In this document: one piece after another, positions 59,064 to 64,000 of the stretch
Numbering within the stretch: the stretch's first letter is position 1
How the letters are laid out: every line of letters starts with the position of its first letter
NCBI RefSeq assembly: GCF_039542905.1
Contig: NZ_BAABIS010000001.1
Span: 5,084,001 to 5,148,000 of the forward strand
DNA from: Kitasatospora terrestris
GTDB lineage: Bacteria; Actinomycetota; Actinomycetes; Streptomycetales; Streptomycetaceae
Length of the DNA stretch: 64,000 nucleotides
Reading direction: 5' to 3'
Position numbers and translations under genes: made by a program
Notes under the pieces: generated by a model
The model's database searches: none
The model's input: the letters and a program-made list of their open reading frames with translations, nothing else
What the model was told of the DNA's origin: nothing

Positions 59064-60080
59064 CTAGAAGTCGTCGTCGAAGGAGACCGAGCCCTCGACG
59101 GCGACCTGGTAGGCGGAGACCCGGCGCTCGAAGAAGTTGGTCAGCTCCTGGACGTTCTGCAGCTCCATGAACCCGAACGGGTTGGTCGAGCCGTACCGGA
59201 TCGGCAGGCCGAGCCGGGCCAGGCGCTGGTCGGCCACCGCCTGCAGGTACTCGCGCATCGACTCGGTGTTCATGCCGGGCAGGCCCTCGCCGCACAGGTC
59301 GCGGGCGAACTGGAGCTCGGCCTCGACGGCCTCCTCCAGCATCTCGGTGACCTGCTTGGCCATCTCGTCGTCGAAGAGGTCGGGCTCCTCCTCGCGGACG
59401 GTGTCCACCACCGAGAACGCGAAGTCCATGTGCATGGACTCGTCACGGAACACCCAGTTGGTGCCGGTGGCCAGGCCGTGCAGCAGGCCGCGGCTGCGGA
59501 ACCAGTACACGTACGCGAAGGCGCCGTAGAAGAACAGGCCCTCGACGCAGGCCGCGAAGCAGATCAGGTTCAGGAGGAACGCCCGGCGGTCCTCCTTGGT
59601 GCGCAGCGAGTCGATGTGGTCGACCGCGTTCATGTACTTGAAGCAGAACTGCGCCTTCTGGTGGATGGAGGGGATGTTCTCCACCGCGGCGAAGGCCGCG
59701 TTGCGGTCCTCCGGGTCGGGCAGGTAGGTGTCGAGCAGCGTCAGGTAGAACTGGACGTGCACGGCCTCCTCGAACAGCTGGCGCGACAGGTACAGCCGCG
59801 CCTCCGGGGAGTTGATGTGCTTGTAGAGGCTCAGCACCACGTTGTTGGCGACGATCGAGTCACCGGTCGCGAAGAAGGCGACCAGCCGGCCGATCATGTG
59901 CCGCTCGCCCTCGCTCAGCTTGGCGAGGTCGGCGACGTCGGAGTGCAGGTCCACCTCCTCGACGGTCCAGGTGTTCTTGATCGCGTCCCGGTACCGGTCG
60001 TAGAACGACGGGTAGCGCATCGGACGGAGGGTCAGCTCGAAGCCCGGGTCGAGCAGCATCTTGCGGTTCTCGGTGCTCAT
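59064..60080 (-). CDS. nrdB: Ribonucleotide reductase class Ia beta subunit NrdB
   Basis: 338 residues. Di-iron ligands are visible: LFEEAVHVQFY, where Glu and His are three residues apart and Tyr is seven after the Glu, the spacing of E115-H118-Y122 in E. coli, so the radical tyrosine is kept. The second pair is in RDESMHMDF. The C-terminus SVSFDDDF is the tail that docks on NrdA. It supplies the tyrosyl radical for deoxyribonucleotide synthesis. The ATG overlaps the nrdA stop (TGATG), so the two are coupled. Confidence 0.95.
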   Translation of the reverse strand: MSTENRKMLLDPGFELTLRPMRYPSFYDRYRDAIKNTWTVEEVDLHSDVADLAKLSEGERHMIGRLVAFFATGDSIVANNVVLSLYKHINSPEARLYLSRQLFEEAVHVQFYLTLLDTYLPDPEDRNAAFAAVENIPSIHQKAQFCFKYMNAVDHIDSLRTKEDRRAFLLNLICFAACVEGLFFYGAFAYVYWFRSRGLLHGLATGTNWVFRDESMHMDFAFSVVDTVREEEPDLFDDEMAKQVTEMLEEAVEAELQFARDLCGEGLPGMNTESMREYLQAVADQRLARLGLPIRYGSTNPFGFMELQNVQELTNFFERRVSAYQVAVEGSVSFDDDF

Positions 60081-62521
60081 CACTGGCAGGCCTCGCAGGA
60101 CTCGGGGTTCTCCAGCGAGCAGGCGATGGCGTCCTGCTCCTCCTGGGAGAGGGTCGGGGTGTTGACGGGCTGCGGCGCGGCGGTGCGGGCGGCGCCGGAG
60201 GCGGCCTGGGCGATCCGGGTGGCCGGGCGCGAGCGCAGGTAGTAGGTGGTCTTCAGACCGACCTTCCACGCGTAGGCGTACATCGAGCTGAGCTTGCCGA
60301 TGGTCGGCGCCGCCATGAAGAGGTTCAGCGACTGGCTCTGGTCGATGTACGGCATGCGGGCCGCGGCCAGGTCGATCAGCGCGCGCTGGGGCAGCTCCCA
60401 CGCCGTGCGGTACAGCGAGCGGACCTCCTGCGGCAGCCAGTTCAGCTCCTGGACGGAGCCGTTGGCGTCGCGCAGCGCGTCCCGGGTCTGCTGGTCCCAG
60501 ACGCCGAGCTCCTTGAGCTCGCGCACCAGGTACGGGTTGACCTGGAGGAACTCGCCGGACAGCGTCTCGCGCTTGAACAGGTTGGAGACCTGCGGCTCGA
60601 TGCACTCGTAGACGCCGGCGATCGAGGCGATGGTCGCGGTCGGCGCGATCGCCAGCAGCAGCGAGTTGCGCAGGCCGGTGGTGGCGATCCGGGCGCGCAG
60701 CGCCTCCCAGCGGCCGGCCCACTGCGGGGCGGCGGTCGGGAAGTGGTCGATGTGCAGCTCGCCGCGGGCGGCGCGGGTCTCGCCGTACGCCTCGTGGCGG
60801 CCGAACTGCTCGGCCAGGTCCGCGGAGCGCTCGTAGGCGGTGAGCATGATGCGCTCGGAGATCAGGGTGGAGAGGGTCTTCGCGTCGGCGGAGTCGAAGT
60901 CGATCCGCAGCTGGAAGAAGACGTCCTGCAGGCCCATCACGCCGAGGCCCACCGGCCGCCAGCGGGAGTTGGAGGTGCCGGCCTCGGTGGTCGGGTAGAA
61001 GTTGATGTCGATGACCCGGTCCAGGAAGGTCACCGCGGTGCGCACGGTGGCGTCCAGGCGGTCCCAGTCCATCGCGTTCACCAGGTCGGCGGCGGTGGCG
61101 CCGGCGGCGACGTGGGCACCGAGGTTGACCGAGCCGAGGTTGCAGACCGCGGTCTCGGAGTCGTCGGTGACCTCCAGGATCTCGGTGCACAGGTTGGAGG
61201 AGTGCACCGTGCGGCCCGGCAGCGCGGTCTGGTTGGCGGCCCGGTTGGAGGCGTCCTTGAAGGTCATCCAGCCGTTGCCGGTCTGCGCCAGGGTGCGCAT
61301 CATCCGGGCGTACAGGGTCTGCGCCGGGATGGTGCGGACGGCCTTGCCGGCCTGCTCGGCCTTGCGGTACGCCTCGTCGAAGTCGGCGCCCCACAGGTCG
61401 ACCAGCTCGGGGACGTCGGCGGGGGAGAACAGCGACCACTCCTGGTCGGCGTTGACCCGGCGCATGAACTCGTCCGGGATCCAGTGCGCCAGGTTGAGGT
61501 TGTGGGTCCGGCGGGCCTCCTCGCCGGTGTTGTCGCGCAGCTCCAGGAACTCCTCGATGTCCGCGTGCCAGGTCTCCAGGTAGACGCAGGCCGCGCCCTT
61601 GCGGCGGCCGCCCTGGTTGACGGCGGCGACCGAGGCGTCCAGGGTGCGCAGGAACGGCACGATGCCGTTGGACTTGCCGTTGGTGCCGCGGATCAGCGAA
61701 CCGCGCGAGCGGATCCGGGAGTAGGACAGGCCGATGCCGCCGGCGTGCTTGGACAGCCGGGCGATCTGCGCGTAGCGGTTGTAGATCGAGTCCAGGTTGT
61801 CCAGCGGCGAGTCCAGCAGGTAGCAGGAGGACATCTGCGGGTGCTTGGTGCCGGAGTTGAACAGCGTCGGGGAGCTGGTCAGGTACTCCAGACGGCTCAT
61901 CAGGGTGTAGAGCTCGGCCACCTCGGCGACCGACTCCTCGGTGTCGCCGACCGCCAGGCCCGCCGCCACGCGGAGCAGGAAGTGCTGCGGGGTCTCGACG
62001 ACCTTGCGGGTGATCGGGTGGCGCAGCAGGTAGCGGGACTGCACGGTGCGCAGGCCGAAGTACTCGAAGCGGTCGTCGCCCTGCTGGTCGATCAGCGCGT
62101 CGAAGGCGTCCGCGTGCTTCGCGACGAAGGCCGCGGTGACGTCGCCGATCAGGCCCTCGGCGTGGCCGACGGCGATCGAGGCGGCGAAGGAGACGGCGCC
62201 CTGGGAGACCGCCTCGTCCTGGATCTCCAGGGCGAGCAGGCGGGCCGCGAGCTTCGAGTACTGCGGGTCCTCGGCGATCATCGACGCGGCGGCCTCCACG
62301 GCCAGCCCGCGCAGCTCGGCGAAGTCCGAACCGGCGTGGCGGCCGCGCAGCGCGGCGGCGGCGACGTGGCCGGGGTCCACCTGGGGGAGGTCGGTGCTGC
62401 GGTCGGTGAGCAGCCGAAGCAGTTCTGCCCCGGGGTCGGTGAAGGCGATGGGGGCACCTCCCGGCCCAAGGCTGGGGGAGGATCCCTGGGCGGGCAGGGT
62501 GACTGAGGCAGCGACGGTCAA
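60080..62521 (-). CDS. nrdA: Ribonucleotide reductase class Ia alpha subunit NrdA
   Basis: 813 residues from TTG 62521 with AGGAGA about nine bases upstream. Active-site features: MSSCYLLDSP (redox Cys), GGRRKGAACVYLETWHADIEEF (thiyl Cys region), NLCTEI (Asn and Glu), AVCNLGSVNL (second redox Cys), PTATIASIAG. The C-terminal pair PESCEACQ carries the swinging-arm cysteines. No N-terminal ATP-cone is evident. Streptomyces also has a B12-dependent class II enzyme, and the class Ia operon is switched off by cobalamin; the riboswitch is upstream here. I do not see the third gene (nrdS) that follows nrdB in some species. Confidence 0.95.
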   Translation of the reverse strand: MTVAASVTLPAQGSSPSLGPGGAPIAFTDPGAELLRLLTDRSTDLPQVDPGHVAAAALRGRHAGSDFAELRGLAVEAAASMIAEDPQYSKLAARLLALEIQDEAVSQGAVSFAASIAVGHAEGLIGDVTAAFVAKHADAFDALIDQQGDDRFEYFGLRTVQSRYLLRHPITRKVVETPQHFLLRVAAGLAVGDTEESVAEVAELYTLMSRLEYLTSSPTLFNSGTKHPQMSSCYLLDSPLDNLDSIYNRYAQIARLSKHAGGIGLSYSRIRSRGSLIRGTNGKSNGIVPFLRTLDASVAAVNQGGRRKGAACVYLETWHADIEEFLELRDNTGEEARRTHNLNLAHWIPDEFMRRVNADQEWSLFSPADVPELVDLWGADFDEAYRKAEQAGKAVRTIPAQTLYARMMRTLAQTGNGWMTFKDASNRAANQTALPGRTVHSSNLCTEILEVTDDSETAVCNLGSVNLGAHVAAGATAADLVNAMDWDRLDATVRTAVTFLDRVIDINFYPTTEAGTSNSRWRPVGLGVMGLQDVFFQLRIDFDSADAKTLSTLISERIMLTAYERSADLAEQFGRHEAYGETRAARGELHIDHFPTAAPQWAGRWEALRARIATTGLRNSLLLAIAPTATIASIAGVYECIEPQVSNLFKRETLSGEFLQVNPYLVRELKELGVWDQQTRDALRDANGSVQELNWLPQEVRSLYRTAWELPQRALIDLAAARMPYIDQSQSLNLFMAAPTIGKLSSMYAYAWKVGLKTTYYLRSRPATRIAQAASGAARTAAPQPVNTPTLSQEEQDAIACSLENPESCEACQ

Positions 62522-62659
62522 GGCGCACTCTCTCCTGTGGCGGCAGCGGACGGTACGAACCCGGACGCGCGCACAGGCAGGGGAGGAGGGCACGCCGAAA
62601 CGCTTCAAGCGCGCGAAGATCCACCCCCGGCCCGCCCACGAGGCCCGGACGGCACAGCT

Positions 62660-62815
62660 GTGCACCGAGGCGTCTGCGGGGAAGCCGTGTGCACACCGTC
62701 GGCAGGTCCTCGGACTGTGCGGGCCGGGGTACGCCGAGCCCGCTCACCGTTGCGGGGCAGTCCCGGACTCGCACCGGGTTCCCCTGCGTTCGACAGCGAG
62801 AGTGAGCATACATGT
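62660..62815 (-). promoter_or_regulatory. Cobalamin (B12) riboswitch of nrdAB
   Basis: Read on the minus strand, the core GGGGAACCCGGTGCGAGTCC, then GGGACTGCCCCGCAACGGTGA (62788-62744) matches the adenosylcobalamin aptamer. AGTCCGAGGACCTGCC (62716-62701) is a near-match to the B12 box. Downstream, TTCCCC-GC (near 62675-62685) could pair with GCAGGGGAA of the aptamer as part of the switch. It lies about 140 bases before the nrdA start. Outer boundaries are approximate. The rest of the 387 bases from 62522 to 62908 shows no gene that I can support. Confidence 0.9.
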
Positions 62816-62908
62816 AGTGGCGCGGGGAGCTGGAAGCCCCAGATGTAGTGTCGGCGTGTCGTGTCCGTGCGGTGTCCGTGCGGTCGCGCGGAGCCACCCT
62901 ACGACCCG

Positions 62909-63403
62909 TCAGAAGGCCAACGCGTACACCAGGAGGTCGATTCCGGGCCGCGGCTCCCAGTCCCGGGAAGGGGTCCGGACGAAGCCCAGGCGCTCGTACA
63001 GGCGGTGCGCGGCGGTCATCGCGGGCCGGGTGGAGAACGCCATCCCGGCCAGCCCCAGCTCGCGGCTGCGGTCCATCGCCGCCCGCACCAGCGCCTCGCC
63101 GACCCCGCGCCCGCGGGCGGCCGCGCCGACCGCGAGCATCCGGATCTCGCCCTCCTCGGGTCGGGCGATGTCGGCCCACTCGGTGCCGCCGACCGCGAAG
63201 GTCACGCAGCCGAGCACTCTCCCGTCCGCGGCGTCGACCGCGACGAGGAGCTCGGCCTCCGCGCTGCGCCGGACGGTGTCGCGCAGGAGCCGGACGTAGT
63301 CGCCGTCCGCAGGGGTGTGGCCGTCGCCGACGAACGCCTCGACGGTGACGTCACCCGCGGCGACGAGGTCCTCGGGGCGGGCGCGGCGGATGACGGTGTC
63401 CAT
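62909..63403 (-). CDS. GNAT-family N-acetyltransferase
   Basis: 164 residues from ATG 63403. Typical GNAT motifs: VIRRARPEDLVAAGDV, LGCVTFAV, IRMLAVGAAARGRGVGEALV (acetyl-CoA pyrophosphate loop RGRGVG), GLAGMAFSTRPAM and AHRLYERLGFVRTPSRDW. It transfers acetyl to an unknown small molecule or protein amine. It lies upstream of the nrdAB riboswitch on the same strand; a separate promoter for nrdAB probably starts after its stop. Confidence 0.9.
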   Translation of the reverse strand: MDTVIRRARPEDLVAAGDVTVEAFVGDGHTPADGDYVRLLRDTVRRSAEAELLVAVDAADGRVLGCVTFAVGGTEWADIARPEEGEIRMLAVGAAARGRGVGEALVRAAMDRSRELGLAGMAFSTRPAMTAAHRLYERLGFVRTPSRDWEPRPGIDLLVYALAF

Positions 63404-63585
63404 CCGGACAGTCTGCCGGAAGGGCCGTGCAGCCGGTCGGGGAGGGCCGGGTCCACCGGGTAGCCGCCCGGGCGGTGCCAGTTGTCCCGGCCGTGCCGGC
63501 CGGTGCGCTCCAGGTCGCGGCCGACCAGGGCGCCGAGCAGTCCGAAGGTGCCGATGATGCCCATCAGGGCGAGCGCTGAGGTCAT
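63202..63585 (-). CDS. Doubtful small membrane protein overlapping the GNAT gene
   Basis: From ATG 63585 the first 55 residues look genuine: a membrane helix (LALMGIIGTFGLLGALVG) and a polar motif (RDNWHRPGGYPVDPALPDRL) that I associate with small conserved actinobacterial proteins. After that, the frame runs through the GNAT start and becomes a Ser/Pro/Thr-rich shadow for about 65 codons until the stop at 63202. Either the gene really overlaps GNAT by 200 bases or a frameshift has removed its proper stop. Confidence 0.4.
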   Translation of the reverse strand: MTSALALMGIIGTFGLLGALVGRDLERTGRHGRDNWHRPGGYPVDPALPDRLHGPSGRLSGWTPSSAAPAPRTSSPRVTSPSRRSSATATPLRTATTSGSCATPSGAARRPSSSSRSTPRTGECSAA

Positions 63586-63673
63586 GCCCCCCACTCTCCC
63601 GGGGTGCCGACCGCCCCACGAGTGGCAGAAACGCACACTTGCCGAAAGATCCTGCCAGCGGCATCCTGGAGCC

Positions 63674-64000
63674 ATGCTGAAGAACGTCGTCGCCGTGGTC
63701 CTGGAAGAGGTCCACCCCTTCGAACTCGGGGTCGCCTGCGAGGTCTTCGGCCTCGACCGCGGCGAGGAGGGCCTGCCGGTCTACGACTTCGCCCTGGTCG
63801 GCGACCGGCCCGGCCCGATGCGCACCCACGCGGGCTTCACCGTCGACGTCCCGCACGGCCCCGAGCGGATCGCGCAGGCCGACCTGGTCGTCGCCACCGC
63901 CACCGGGGTCCGCGACAGCTACCCGGAGCCGCTGCTGGAGGCGCTGCGCGCGGCCCACGACCGCGGCGCGTACCTGCTCTCCATCTGCAGCGGCAGCTTC
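63674..64000 (+). CDS. GlxA-type transcriptional regulator (N-terminal part)
   Basis: 109 codons from ATG 63674 to the window edge. The visible part is a DJ-1/PfpI-like amidotransferase fold (VVLEEVHPFELGVACEVFGL, then FTVDVPHGPERIAQADLVVA), and the edge falls in the nucleophile-elbow region YLLSICSGSF. Such domains, followed by two AraC helix-turn-helix motifs, form the GlxA/FtrA regulator family. The AraC part would be outside the window, so the family call rests on the N-terminus. Divergent from the small minus-strand genes. Confidence 0.8.
   Translation, partial: MLKNVVAVVLEEVHPFELGVACEVFGLDRGEEGLPVYDFALVGDRPGPMRTHAGFTVDVPHGPERIAQADLVVATATGVRDSYPEPLLEALRAAHDRGAYLLSICSGSF

Noticed and set aside
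59064-63179. One very long minus-strand frame apparently fusing sequence to nrdB
   Set aside because: Only the part below 60080 is NrdB; upstream it is out of frame with the NrdA motifs, which lie in another frame with their own start and stop.

Overview
The window is very GC-rich actinobacterial chromosome, almost certainly Streptomyces or the related Kitasatospora. It has GTG and TTG starts, GTGA/ATGA overlaps between neighbours and many small conserved actinobacterial families. Gene groups are arranged as in Streptomyces: sigR-rsrA, wblC next to uvrD2, a catR-type regulator beside a catalase, and nrdAB behind a cobalamin riboswitch. I see no insertion sequence, prophage or CRISPR array. 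About 55 protein genes and one tRNA are supported.

Left part (1-23.8 kb). A truncated membrane protein (minus strand) is followed by a DNA-repair block: an alkyltransferase-like protein, the helicase-nuclease pair adnA-adnB, nudC, a mycoredoxin, uvrD2 and the antibiotic-resistance regulator wblC (whiB7). This order resembles the mycobacterial adnAB-nudC-uvrD2-whiB7 neighbourhood. It is interrupted by a membrane PP2C phosphatase, an endonuclease/exonuclease/phosphatase-family protein, a PadR-controlled ABC export operon, an M20 dipeptidase, an RsbW-like ATPase and a GntR regulator. wblC has a long leader with an upstream reading frame and a textbook choice between a terminator and an antiterminator.

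Middle (23.8-44 kb). An ABC1-family kinase, an orphan E1/ThiF-like protein, a YgjP-like metalloprotease (divergent, with two inverted DnaA boxes between it and the E1-like gene), a Nudix protein, a zincin, an epimerase, MoaE, a Lon-like PDZ protease, a UPF0182 membrane protein, the initiator tRNA, a 16-repeat Sel1 protein, an alpha/beta hydrolase, the Fur-family regulator and catalase pair with a clear operator, and a two-gene remnant-like conservon (sensor kinase plus DUF742).

Right part (44-64 kb). hisN, an SMR exporter, rsgA, aroA, an M50 protease, an HMCES/YedK protein and a hydrolase lead into sigR-rsrA, which has a canonical sigma-R autoregulatory promoter. Two overlapping membrane HD-domain phosphohydrolases, a TPR protein and peptide deformylase follow. 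At 56.3-59.0 kb lies a compact locus that looks like an undescribed RiPP (ribosomally made, modified peptide) system. It has a 40-residue precursor-like peptide, a HExxH peptide beta-hydroxylase-type enzyme with a PqqD-like C-terminal domain, and a SARP regulator. Direct repeats at the spacing SARPs use sit just upstream of the -10 of the precursor promoter, and a 19-bp hairpin lies between peptide and enzyme genes. The window closes with nrdB-nrdA (class Ia ribonucleotide reductase, minus strand), its cobalamin riboswitch, a GNAT acetyltransferase, a doubtful small membrane protein and the start of a GlxA-type regulator.

Two stress circuits run through the window. sigR controls its own promoter and, by sequence, the mycoredoxin promoter 30 kb away. 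wblC is built to switch on when translation is inhibited, and in S. coelicolor WblC has been linked to sigR induction.
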